DNA from: DATBJJ01 sp036556425
GTDB lineage: Bacteria; Acidobacteriota; Vicinamibacteria; Vicinamibacterales; 2-12-FULL-66-21
NCBI GenBank assembly: GCA_036556425.1
Contig: DATBJJ010000051.1
Span: forward strand, 49,861-113,860
Reading direction: 5' to 3'
Length of the DNA stretch: 64,000 bases
Shown here one piece after another: positions 28,732 through 36,991 of the stretch. Below the pieces are notes generated by a model. It made no database searches. It saw only the letters and a program-made list of their open reading frames with translations, and had not been told where the DNA came from. Position 1 is the first letter of the stretch. Each line of letters begins with the position of its first letter. Made by a program: the position numbers and the translations under genes.

Positions 28732-30186
28732 GTGACCGTTCCGAACTTCGCGGGAGAGTTCTGTCACCGCCACTACGCGGCGCTCGCCGCGCTCGTTCTT
28801 GGTCTGGCCGCTTTCAATCTCAGCTTTCGTCTGGATCGCGAGTTCGTCACCGAATGGGATGAGTCGCTGTATGCCATCAGCGCGTGGGAAATGGCGGACC
28901 ACGGCGATTGGATCGGCGTCACGACCTACGGCAAGCTCGATTACTACAACACGAAGCCTCCGCTGAACGTCTGGCTGCTGGAGCTTGCCTTCAAGGTGTT
29001 CGGCCGAACTATTTTCTCGCTGCGCATCGCGTCCGCGCTGTCGGCGTGGCTGACCGTCCTCGCGCTCATGATCTGGTCGCGCCGCCGTTTCAGCGGCGAG
29101 GTCTCGCTCGTCGCGGGAACCGTGCTCGCGACGACGTTCGGGTTCCTGCACGTGCACTCGGGACGAACCGCAAACACGGACGCCCTCTTCACGCTCCTCG
29201 TGCTGCTCGTCGTCATCACGACGTCGGAGGAGGATCGCCGGCCGTGGCTGCGTGTCTGGCTCGGCCCGATCCTGGCGGCCGCCTTCATGCTCAGGGGGTT
29301 GGGCGTGCTCATGCCGCTGGCAATCGTCGTGGCGGTCGACGCGTTCAGACGCGAGCGATGGCGCGAACGGCTCGCGCCGACCGGGATCGCGATCGCGTTG
29401 CTGCTCGCGCCGACCGGCGCCTGGGCGTGGGCGCGGTATCGCCTCGACGAGTGGGCGTTCCTCGGACGCATGTTCAGCTACGACTTCGTCGGACGAAGCC
29501 TTCAGGCGCTCGAGGGTCATTCAGGCGGACCGCTGTTCTACCTCAACATCCTGCTGAAGCATCAGTACGACTGGGTGGCCGCGTGCATCGTCGCCGCGAT
29601 CGTCTGTCCGCCGCTCGCGGCGCGGCTACCCATGTGGGTGGGAAGTTGGCAAACGCGCGGCGGTCTCTTCGTGACGCTTGCGGCGTGGGCGGCCTGCACG
29701 CTCCTGCTGCCGACGATCATGGCGACGAAGGTCCCCTGGTACCTCAACACGTTCTACCCGATGTTCGCGCTGGGCGTCGCGGTGCTCCTGGTCGCCGCGT
29801 TCCGCCGCCTCTCCGCGACGCCCGATCTCCGCGCGCGCCTAGTCGTCCTTGCGGCGTTCGCCGTCATCGCGCTCGGCACGGCGGAGGCAAAGATCTGGGC
29901 GTATTCGTACCGCTACCGCGATCTGCGGCACTCCGCGCAGGGGCTGCTCCTCGACCATGGCGATCGACTCGCAGGGCGCCGCGTGTTTCGCGATCGGCGC
30001 GACAATTCGGCGACGTTCGTTGCGGGGCTCGTCGGCGTCGAGCTGCGATCCGTCTCGAGCGTCTCGGAGTTCCTCAGCGAGAGCAAGCGGGGCGACTTCC
30101 TACTGGCGTCGGCGCATCACCATCGCCGGCACAAAATGAGAGTGGTCGCGTCGAACGACGGCAACTGGCTTTTGCTGCGGCGATGA
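28732..30186 (+). CDS. GT39-family (ArnT/PMT-like) membrane glycosyltransferase
   Basis: A 484-residue polytopic membrane protein. The first extracytoplasmic loop has EWDESLYAISAWEM with the DE motif and KLDYYNTKPPL, hallmarks of the PMT/ArnT fold that transfers a sugar from a polyprenyl phosphate carrier to protein or lipid. About ten to eleven hydrophobic helices follow (for example LVAGTVLATTFGFLHV, FVTLAAWAACTLLLPTIMA, VAVLLVAAFRRL). The C-terminal soluble tail is short. No good ribosome site or ATG exists near the start; GTG at 28732 places helix 1 at about residues 15-33. A start as late as the first ATG would lose the DE loop. The acceptor is unknown. Confidence 0.85.
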   Translation: MTVPNFAGEFCHRHYAALAALVLGLAAFNLSFRLDREFVTEWDESLYAISAWEMADHGDWIGVTTYGKLDYYNTKPPLNVWLLELAFKVFGRTIFSLRIASALSAWLTVLALMIWSRRRFSGEVSLVAGTVLATTFGFLHVHSGRTANTDALFTLLVLLVVITTSEEDRRPWLRVWLGPILAAAFMLRGLGVLMPLAIVVAVDAFRRERWRERLAPTGIAIALLLAPTGAWAWARYRLDEWAFLGRMFSYDFVGRSLQALEGHSGGPLFYLNILLKHQYDWVAACIVAAIVCPPLAARLPMWVGSWQTRGGLFVTLAAWAACTLLLPTIMATKVPWYLNTFYPMFALGVAVLLVAAFRRLSATPDLRARLVVLAAFAVIALGTAEAKIWAYSYRYRDLRHSAQGLLLDHGDRLAGRRVFRDRRDNSATFVAGLVGVELRSVSSVSEFLSESKRGDFLLASAHHHRRHKMRVVASNDGNWLLLRR

Positions 30187-30214
30187 ACGTCGCGCGCGCG
30201 GCGCGCGATCCAGC

Positions 30215-32305
30215 CTACGCCGTCCACTCCGACATCGTCTTCACGCGCTGGAACGTGCCCGGCGATCCAAGCTTGCGATACAGCTCCTCCGCCCACGCAT
30301 ATGTCGAAGGCACGTCGCCCGAGAACACGACGCGCGCGGGATAGAGCAAGCCGGCGACGTGAGGCGCATCGGTGTAGCGCAAGCAGTTCAACATCTCGAC
30401 CGCCGGACCTTTGCCATTTGGCTGGCTCGCGGCGTTTTGCGACGCGATCGGCGATTCGAGGAGGACGCTCGTGACCCGGCCGTCGAGGAGCGCCGCATAG
30501 AGCGCGACGACGGTCATCTCGCCTCGCGCGGCGATCGAAATCTGCGCGGAATCGACGCCGGGCAGCGCGCGCGCCGCGCCGAGCGCCCGCATCGCGTCCC
30601 AGACGCGCATGCTCGCGATCGATCGGCCGAGCCACGCAGTCGCCCGGCGAATGTGCCAGTTGAGATCGTCGCCCCACGACGTCTCGCCCGTGCCGCGCGG
30701 CTCGACGACGATCTTGATCCACGGCTGACTAATGCTCTCGCCGAACATGTCGGAGTCGAGACGATCCTCGCCAGGCGATTTCAGGATCACGACGGCCGGC
30801 AGCCGTCCGCTGCCCGAGCGCGGCTGACGCCGGATGCCGTGCAGGCGCCAACCTTCCTCCGACGTGAACGCGAATCGCGTCCCGCTGCCGCCGTCGAGCG
30901 CGTACTCCTCTTGGACCGCAAGCGCGGGCGCGGTCCGCGGAAAATGATTGAACGTGTCCGCTCGCAGCTTCCCGACGATCTCGGTTCGCGCGCGCGTGAC
31001 GTCGGCGGCGGTCTCGACGCGCGGCGGCGGCGCGACGGTGATCAGCTCGTCGTGGATCGTGAGCGCGCGATTCCCGGAGGGATTGCCGCTCACGTACACC
31101 TTCAGGCTCTCGAACGATTCGAGCTTGCCAGCGTCGGTCTCGGCATCGCCGACAGCCGTCGGCGCTATCCGCTTTCCGGTGAGGTGCTCGAGGAACCACG
31201 AGAAGACCGCGGTACGCGACCGCTCGTGGTACGAGTGGCCGCCCGGCGTCTCGACGAAGCGCACGTGTTCGGGCTTTCCAAGCGTTCGATAAAGGCGCTC
31301 GACGCGCGCGTAGGCTTCGTGAATCGACGCGATCGGAAAGATGCCATCCTGGTTGGCCGACGCCACGAGGAGCGGACGCGGCGCGATGAGCGCGGCGACG
31401 TCGGTCAGATCCCACAGCGCGGTATTCGGCCACCACATGCAGTCGCAGTGGCCGTCGATCACGCGATCGTAGACGTGCGCCGCGAGTGTCGCGGTGCCGC
31501 AGACCGGCGCGCACGCTTTGACGCGCTCGTCCGCCGCGGCCACCCACCATGTCGTCGCGCTCCCGCCGGAGATGCCGGTCACACCGAAGCGAGTGCCATC
31601 GACATCGTTCCGCGCCGCGAGGAGATCGAGCGCGCGAATTCCGTTCAGCAGCTCGATCGCCGCCGGTGAATAGCCGCGGCTGTACCAGTGGAACCATCCT
31701 TCCTGATAACAGCCGTGATGGAAGCCCGTGACTTCTCCGAGCTGCACGGTCTCGACGATCAACGTCGGGAATCCAAGCTCCGCGAACTTCTTTGGATGCG
31801 CCTGATAGGCGACCTTTTGATTTTTTTCGTGGCCGCACAGATAGAGCACGCCAGGGCGGCGCTCGCCTGAGGCAGCCGATTTCGGCAGATACAGATTCGC
31901 GGTGACATGGAGATTGGGAAGGCTCTGATAGTGCAGTTTCTCGATGCGATAGCCCGGACGATCGAGCACGCCCGTGACGGTGAACGGCACCGGCTCGCGT
32001 CGCCCCGCGGGTTGAAGATCGCCGAGGCCCATCATGTTCATGAAACGCTTCCGCCCTTCGGCGCTGCGCTCGGCGAATCCGGCGGCAGACGTCACGTCCG
32101 CGAGCGAGCTGTTCGTAATCCGCCGCGCTTCGCGCGACAGGTAATCGCGTATCGACAGGTTCGCCGGATGCGCGGATGAGGTCTTCGAGATCGCCGCCGA
32201 TTGAAATTCGATTCGCGGCTCCGCGTTCGCGCTCGAGCGCGTCCGAAGAGCGACCGATCCCGCGCCGGCACCTGCGGCGAGCACTTCACGTCGAGTGAGC
32301 TTCAT
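30215..32305 (-). CDS. Tat-exported alpha/beta hydrolase (acetyl-xylan-esterase/dienelactone-hydrolase-like), two-domain
   Basis: A 696-residue protein. The N-terminus TRREVLAAGAGAGSVAL is a twin-arginine signal. The first hydrolase domain has the nucleophile elbow GISGG with Ser246, a preceding LYLCGHEKN oxyanion segment and a later PGGHSYHERSR histidine. A second, diverged alpha/beta hydrolase-like half (about 470-696) contains VVILKSPGEDRLDSDMFGES and SIAARGEMTVVALYAALLDG but no clean GxSxG. Similar proteins deacetylate xylan or other esterified glycans. It is divergent from TonB receptor 1 and may serve the same polymer. The start ATG at 32305 is set by the Tat signal. Confidence 0.87.
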   Translation of the reverse strand: MKLTRREVLAAGAGAGSVALRTRSSANAEPRIEFQSAAISKTSSAHPANLSIRDYLSREARRITNSSLADVTSAAGFAERSAEGRKRFMNMMGLGDLQPAGRREPVPFTVTGVLDRPGYRIEKLHYQSLPNLHVTANLYLPKSAASGERRPGVLYLCGHEKNQKVAYQAHPKKFAELGFPTLIVETVQLGEVTGFHHGCYQEGWFHWYSRGYSPAAIELLNGIRALDLLAARNDVDGTRFGVTGISGGSATTWWVAAADERVKACAPVCGTATLAAHVYDRVIDGHCDCMWWPNTALWDLTDVAALIAPRPLLVASANQDGIFPIASIHEAYARVERLYRTLGKPEHVRFVETPGGHSYHERSRTAVFSWFLEHLTGKRIAPTAVGDAETDAGKLESFESLKVYVSGNPSGNRALTIHDELITVAPPPRVETAADVTRARTEIVGKLRADTFNHFPRTAPALAVQEEYALDGGSGTRFAFTSEEGWRLHGIRRQPRSGSGRLPAVVILKSPGEDRLDSDMFGESISQPWIKIVVEPRGTGETSWGDDLNWHIRRATAWLGRSIASMRVWDAMRALGAARALPGVDSAQISIAARGEMTVVALYAALLDGRVTSVLLESPIASQNAASQPNGKGPAVEMLNCLRYTDAPHVAGLLYPARVVFSGDVPSTYAWAEELYRKLGSPGTFQRVKTMSEWTA

Positions 32306-32628
32306 GGAACCCCCGGAGTTTTGCGCTGAGATATTAGCGTCATTGATCGATCGATCATCGAGTGAATCGCTATGGTCGAGCTCCGATTTGCATTGACATG
32401 ATCTTCCGCATCGGGCACTCTCTCGTCGACCAATCGACAGTTGACGGCGAGCGCGCGCGTTTCGGAACGGCGCGAGCGTGTCGGTACGCGATCGCTTCGG
32501 CGCTCTAACGCCGAGTGCAGTCGCTGGCCGTGTGTCCGCTCATCGCGATCCGGTCTCGTCACTCAATCTAGGTAACCCTGGGTTCCCAAAGGTCGCTCCC
32601 ACGGCGTGGTAACCCGGAGGGAGGGACC
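32306..32628. other. Non-coding divergent intergenic region
   Basis: 323 bp between the Tat hydrolase and TonB receptor 1. It holds a GATC-rich stretch (32343-32358), a TAATAT -10-like box on the minus strand (32336-32331) upstream of the hydrolase, and a TTGACA at 32393-32398 on the plus strand without a matching -10. No gene seen. Confidence 0.6.
32616..32625 (+). promoter_or_regulatory. Double Shine-Dalgarno of TonB receptor 1
   Basis: GGAGGGAGGG overlaps two ribosome sites, 3 nt and 8 nt before the ATG at 32629. It confirms the start and suggests strong translation. Confidence 0.7.
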
Positions 32629-35600
32629 ATGTTGTCAGCTCTGCGGTTCCGTGCGCTCGTGTGCGTGCTGGCGCTCGCCGCGCCGCTCGACCTGTTCGCT
32701 CAAACGACATACGCAACGATCACCGGCGCCATTCACGATCCATCGGGCGCCGCCGTCTCCAACGCGAAGATCGTCGCGACGCACATCGAGACCGGCGTGG
32801 AAACCACGGCCACCTCGAACAAAGAGGGCGTCTACACGCTCTCGCAGCTTCGTGAAGGCTCCTACGTCGTCCTCGTGCGGGCGGACGGCTTCCGCGAAGC
32901 GGTCGCGTCGGACATCGTCCTCGTCGCGCGCGATCTGCGGCGCCTCGACGTCTCGCTCGTGCTGGGCGCGCTCGAGTCGAGGGTGGACGTCATGGGCGGC
33001 GCGACGCTGATCGAAGCGGAGACGCCGCGCATCAGCGACACCCGCACCGCCGACCAGCTGAAGACGCTGCCGCTCAACGATCGCGGCATCTGGTCGTTCC
33101 TCCAGGTGACGCCGATGCTGACCGTACGAGGCGGCAGCTACTCCTTCGCCGGCAGCCGCACCAATCAATCGCAGTTCGCGATCGACGGGACGACGATGAG
33201 CGACGGCGTGACGGACAACGGCATCGGTCCGCTCGCGAACTACGTGGAGTCGTTCAAGGAAGTGAAGCTCGATCTCGCCAACAGCAGCGCCGAGTACCCG
33301 GCGATGGGACAGGTGACGATCATCTCGAAGTCGGGAACGAACGCGTTCAACGGGTCGGCGTTCGACTACTACCAGAGCCCGATCCTGCGCGCGCGCGATC
33401 CGTTCGCGACCGCGCGGCGCGGCGGCGTGCAGCACAACATCGGGCTGTCGATCGGCGGTCCGGCGGTGATTCCACAGCTCTACAACGGCCACGGCAAGAC
33501 GTTCTGGTTCGTTTCGGGCGAGACGTTCACCGGCAGCTCGGCAACCGCGAACCTGAATCCGACCGTACCGCTCGACGCGTGGCGGCGCGGCGACTTCTCC
33601 GCGCTCGGCATTCAGATCCGCAATCCGCTCACCGGAGAGATCTACAGCGACGGCCGGATCCCGGCGGGCGCGATCAATCCGGTGGCGCGCGCGATTCAGG
33701 ATCGGTTCTATCCGCTGCCGAACACCGGCGATCCGAACACGCTCCGCGCGAACAACTATCTCGCCTCGGTTCCGCGCGCGGCCTCCAAACCGTACTACGC
33801 GACCAGCCGCCTCGATCACAACTTCGGCGCGAGCGATCGCGTGTATGCGCGCTTCACGATGCACCAGTCGACGAACCCGGTGTGGGAAGGCAACCTGCCG
33901 GCGTTCGGGGAGCGCAACCAGTTCCGCCAGAACAAAGCGGTCACGGTTTCGCACACGCGGATCATGCGCGGATCGGTCGTGCACGAGCTGCGCTACGGCT
34001 ACGCCTACAACAACAATCCCGTCGCGGGTCCGTTGAACGGCCTCGAGGTCGTCGACGAGCTCGGCCTGCGCGGTCTTGCTCCGGGTCTGCCGGATATCCC
34101 CGGCGTGTTCAGAACGTCATTCACCGGGCTCGGACTGACCGGCCTCAATCAAGCGACGTGGACCAATCCCGGATTCCTCAACCGCGCGCACCAGATCCAG
34201 GAGCAGTTGACGTATCTGCGCGGCAAGCACACCTTCAAGGCCGGCGTCGAGATCCGCCGCACGCACTACGACGAAGCGGTCGCGAGCAACAACCTCTTCG
34301 GCTTCGCGGAGTTCAGCAATCGCTACAGCGTCGTTCCGGGCGTCGCGGGAAGCGGCCACGCGTACGCCGACTTCCTCTTCGGGGTCCCGACCTCGTCCGC
34401 GCGCGCCTTTCCACCGATTACGATCGAGCGGCGGCGCTGGAATTACGACTCGTTCGTGCAGGACGACTGGAAGATCCGCCCGAACCTCACGCTGAACCTC
34501 GGCCTGCGCTACGACGTGCATCCGGGCTGGTACGAGAAGAACGATCAGATGTCGATCTTCGATCCGACCGCCGGTCGCATCATCGTTCCCGACGGCGGGT
34601 TGTCGCGCGTGTCGTCGCTGATGCCGGCGAACTACGTGCCGGTGGTGACCGCGAGCAGCGCGGGTTTCCCGGCGCGGACGCTCGTGCGAACGGATCGCAA
34701 CAACGTCTCCCCGCGCGTCGGCGTCGCATACAAGCCGTTCCGCACCGGCGACACCGTCATTCGCGGCGGATACGGCATCTACTACGACATGGTGCCCGCG
34801 GTGGACTTCCTCTCCGGCAACAACGTGCCGTTCGTGGTCAACGAAGTGGCGTTCACGAATTCGCAGCCGGCGCCGACAGTCGTGCTGCCGCAGGTCTTCC
34901 CCTCCGCGGGCGGGGCGGGCCCGGCATCGGTCGCGCTGCCGTTGGCGATCAATCCCGATCTGCAGATGCCGTACAGCCATCAATGGAACGTGACGGTGGA
35001 ACATCAGCGATGGAATACCGGATTCCGCGCGTCGTATGTAGGCACGGCCGGACGCGAGCTGTGGTACGAGCGCGACATCAACGCGCCGCAGCCCGACGAT
35101 CGGTTGTACGTCAACAAGCCGCGGCCCTTCCCGCAGTATCCGGCGATCTTCTATCTCGACAACGGCGCGAGCTACGACTATCGCGGGTTCACGCTCGAGG
35201 CGGAGCGGCGGATGAAGAACGGCTTGTTCGTGCAAGTCGCGTATACCACCGCGCGCGATGAGGGAGACACCGGCGAGTGGTGGGAGCCGATCGAGAATCC
35301 GTTCGATCTCGGACGCGAGCGCGGCCGCGATCGCAGCGCCCCGACGCACCGCTTCATCAGCGCGGTGATGTACGACCTGCCCTTCGGCCACGACCGCAAG
35401 TGGATGAGCGGCGTGCCGCGCTGGGTCGACCTCGCGGTCGGCGGCTGGCAGATCTCGGCCGTGGGCTATCAGCAGACCGGCATCTTCCTGACGCCGACGA
35501 TGACGATTCCCGATCCAACCGGCACGCGCTTCGCCAGCGGCGCGACGCGGCCGAACGTGACGATTCGTCCCGATCAACTGCGCGACGCCGCACTCTCGGA

Positions 35601-35940
35601 TCCGACGATCGCGCAGTGGTTCGATCCGTCCGCGTTCGCGGCGCCGCCAATCGGACGATTCGGCACCGCGTCGCGCGGCTCGATCGAGGGGCCGGGACTG
35701 AACGTGTGGCACATGGGCTTCCACAAGACGTTCCGCGTATCCGATCGCGTTGGCTCACCGGCGTTCCGCGTGGAGCTGACGAGCACGAACTTCTTCAATC
35801 ACCCGAACTGGGCCAACCCGAGCGTCAACGTGACGCCGACCAACGTCAACGCAGCGCGCATCAGCGCGACCGGCGGCCCGAACGGCCCTCAGCAGGCCGG
35901 TCCGCGCTCGATGAGGTTGGGGATTCGGGCGGAGTGGTGA
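32629..35940 (+). CDS. TonB-dependent receptor 1 with carboxypeptidase-regulatory domain
   Basis: An 1103-residue outer-membrane protein. Signal peptide (residues 1-24, ending LFAQ), then a CarboxypepD_reg-like beta-sandwich (about 26-95: ATITGAIHDPSGAAVSNA), a plug domain with GSRTNQSQFAIDGTTM, and a long beta-barrel. The barrel holds repeated 'RYDVHPGW', 'QDDWKIRPNLTLNLGL' and 'NNVSPRVGVAYKPF' motifs of the OAR-type receptors of Acidobacteriota, and ends with LGIRAEW, an aromatic C-terminus suited to BAM-mediated insertion. It probably imports an oligomer or complexed nutrient, substrate unknown. The start is supported by a double ribosome site. A 16-bp repeat array and a palindrome follow the stop. 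Confidence 0.94.
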   Translation: MLSALRFRALVCVLALAAPLDLFAQTTYATITGAIHDPSGAAVSNAKIVATHIETGVETTATSNKEGVYTLSQLREGSYVVLVRADGFREAVASDIVLVARDLRRLDVSLVLGALESRVDVMGGATLIEAETPRISDTRTADQLKTLPLNDRGIWSFLQVTPMLTVRGGSYSFAGSRTNQSQFAIDGTTMSDGVTDNGIGPLANYVESFKEVKLDLANSSAEYPAMGQVTIISKSGTNAFNGSAFDYYQSPILRARDPFATARRGGVQHNIGLSIGGPAVIPQLYNGHGKTFWFVSGETFTGSSATANLNPTVPLDAWRRGDFSALGIQIRNPLTGEIYSDGRIPAGAINPVARAIQDRFYPLPNTGDPNTLRANNYLASVPRAASKPYYATSRLDHNFGASDRVYARFTMHQSTNPVWEGNLPAFGERNQFRQNKAVTVSHTRIMRGSVVHELRYGYAYNNNPVAGPLNGLEVVDELGLRGLAPGLPDIPGVFRTSFTGLGLTGLNQATWTNPGFLNRAHQIQEQLTYLRGKHTFKAGVEIRRTHYDEAVASNNLFGFAEFSNRYSVVPGVAGSGHAYADFLFGVPTSSARAFPPITIERRRWNYDSFVQDDWKIRPNLTLNLGLRYDVHPGWYEKNDQMSIFDPTAGRIIVPDGGLSRVSSLMPANYVPVVTASSAGFPARTLVRTDRNNVSPRVGVAYKPFRTGDTVIRGGYGIYYDMVPAVDFLSGNNVPFVVNEVAFTNSQPAPTVVLPQVFPSAGGAGPASVALPLAINPDLQMPYSHQWNVTVEHQRWNTGFRASYVGTAGRELWYERDINAPQPDDRLYVNKPRPFPQYPAIFYLDNGASYDYRGFTLEAERRMKNGLFVQVAYTTARDEGDTGEWWEPIENPFDLGRERGRDRSAPTHRFISAVMYDLPFGHDRKWMSGVPRWVDLAVGGWQISAVGYQQTGIFLTPTMTIPDPTGTRFASGATRPNVTIRPDQLRDAALSDPTIAQWFDPSAFAAPPIGRFGTASRGSIEGPGLNVWHMGFHKTFRVSDRVGSPAFRVELTSTNFFNHPNWANPSVNVTPTNVNAARISATGGPNGPQQAGPRSMRLGIRAEW

Positions 35941-35945
35941 TCGAG

Positions 35946-36020
35946 TCGGTCGCTCGGTAGATCGGTCGCTCGGTAGATCGGTCGCTCGGAAGTTCGGAAA
36001 GCTCGGAAGCTCGAGCTTCC
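35946..36020. repeat. 16-bp tandem repeat (TCGGTCGCTCGGTAGA) x3 plus 16-bp palindrome
   Basis: Copies at 35946-35961, 35962-35977 and 35978-35993 (last one diverging at its end), starting 5 bp after the receptor stop. They are followed by a perfect palindrome GGAAGCTCGAGCTTCC (36005-36020). The sequence after the palindrome (to 36029) is a near-complement of copy 3, so the block folds into a long hairpin. Confidence 0.88.
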
Positions 36021-36050
36021 AAGCGACCGGCCTATGCAGGCAATATCGCA

Positions 36051-36069
36051 GTTCCCGCAAAGCGGGAAC
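36051..36069. terminator. Short perfect hairpin upstream of the Uma2 gene
   Basis: GTTCCCGC (36051-36058) pairs with GCGGGAAC (36062-36069) around AAA. No T-tract on the plus strand, so termination is uncertain. Confidence 0.4.
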
Positions 36070-36168
36070 GTCATCCCAATTGAATTATTTTCCCGGCAAC
36101 GGGGCCACGGGCGGGAAACGCCGAACCATTCCGCGCGGCACGAACCTCGCAACAACCGCGGGTGTAAA

Positions 36169-36729
36169 ATGGCGCGTGTGAAGATCGTGGAGCCAAGGGT
36201 CAGCTACGCCGATCTGGAGCGAGCGCCGGAGGATGGACGCCGGTACGAGCTCTATGACGGCGAGGTGTTCGTGGTCCCTGCTCCGCTGCCGAGACACCAG
36301 GTCTCGCAGATCCTGGTCCTCGATCTCTTGCGGGACTACATCAAGGATCATGGCGGGTTTGCCGTTGTTGCGCCCATCGATATCGTGTTCTCCGACTACG
36401 ACGTTCTTCAACCGGATGTCGTGTTCTTCCGCCGCGAGCGTGCGCACGTCGTCAACCTCGATGCGCCGATTTGCCACGCTCCAGACTTGTGCGTCGAGGT
36501 GCTCTCGCCATCGACCGAAGACGCGGACCGTGGGCGCAAGATGCAGATGTTTGCGCGATACGGCGTACCGGAGTACTGGATCGTCGATCCGATCGCGAAG
36601 GTGGTTGAAGTCTATCGACTTTCAGACGGGGCGTATTCAGTTGTAGCAGTTGCTCGCGCGCCGGAGCTCGTCGAGTCACCGACGATCGGGGCACTCAGGT
36701 TCGCGGCAGCATCTCTCTTCGCAGAGTGA
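36169..36729 (+). CDS. Uma2-family (DUF820) putative endonuclease
   Basis: A 186-residue protein with the PD-(D/E)xK-type Uma2 fold. Likely active-site residues are Glu27 in YELYDGE, Asp83 in LQPDVVFF, Glu110 in DLCVEVLSPST and Lys124 in GRKMQMFARYGVPEYW. The full family length of about 185 is present. Function in vivo is unknown; the family is expanded in cyanobacteria and Acidobacteriota and is often scattered like a mobile passenger. I start at ATG 36169, where the family alignment begins; an in-frame upstream ATG at 36034 would place the hairpin at 36051 inside the coding region. It converges with a truncated gene and may have arrived by transfer. Confidence 0.85.
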   Translation: MARVKIVEPRVSYADLERAPEDGRRYELYDGEVFVVPAPLPRHQVSQILVLDLLRDYIKDHGGFAVVAPIDIVFSDYDVLQPDVVFFRRERAHVVNLDAPICHAPDLCVEVLSPSTEDADRGRKMQMFARYGVPEYWIVDPIAKVVEVYRLSDGAYSVVAVARAPELVESPTIGALRFAAASLFAE

Positions 36730-36754
36730 GGGATTCGGCCCGATTCCCACGGTC

Positions 36755-36991
36755 TCACTCGGCGCCGGCCTTCGCGATCCGGTCGAGCAACGACTGCGCC
36801 GTCCGTGTGCTCCTCTCGCCGGCGTTCGAGACAACGGTGAAGTTCGCCGTCTTCACTTCAATCCATTGATCGGCCGCGCCGACGTCGGTCGCGATGAGCA
36901 TTGCCGCGCCGATCGACGCCAGTCCGAGCGCCCGGCAGCCTCGCCCGCCGTTCAGCCGTTGCGACGTCGACGCGATCGGCATGTGAACCAC
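36755..36991 (-). pseudogene. N-terminal remnant of a secreted protein (DUF1570-like, 'FTVVSNAGE' family)
   Basis: A frame of 78 codons from GTG 36991 (or 75 from ATG 36982) encodes a signal peptide (LASIGAAMLIATDVGAA) followed by DQWIEVKTANFTVVSNAGE, the usual mature N-terminus of much larger secreted peptidase/TPR-like proteins of this phylum. The frame ends soon after, and no continuation appears in any minus-strand frame before the Uma2 gene. I read it as a gene truncated from its 3' side, possibly by arrival of the Uma2 gene. A genuine small protein cannot be excluded. The GTG directly follows the sulfatase TAA. Confidence 0.6.

Noticed and set aside
32393..32398. TTGACA as promoter of TonB receptor 1
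   Set aside because: No -10 at 16-18 bp; too far from the gene to be convincing.
32302..32562. 86-codon minus-strand frame upstream of the Tat hydrolase
   Set aside because: Overlaps the hydrolase start in another frame, no ribosome site or recognisable domain.
34117..35724. Long minus-strand frame antisense to TonB receptor 1
   Set aside because: No start context, no motifs, same GC-bias pattern.
36034..36168. Earlier start of the Uma2 gene
   Set aside because: Would add 45 residues with no family match and place a hairpin inside the gene.
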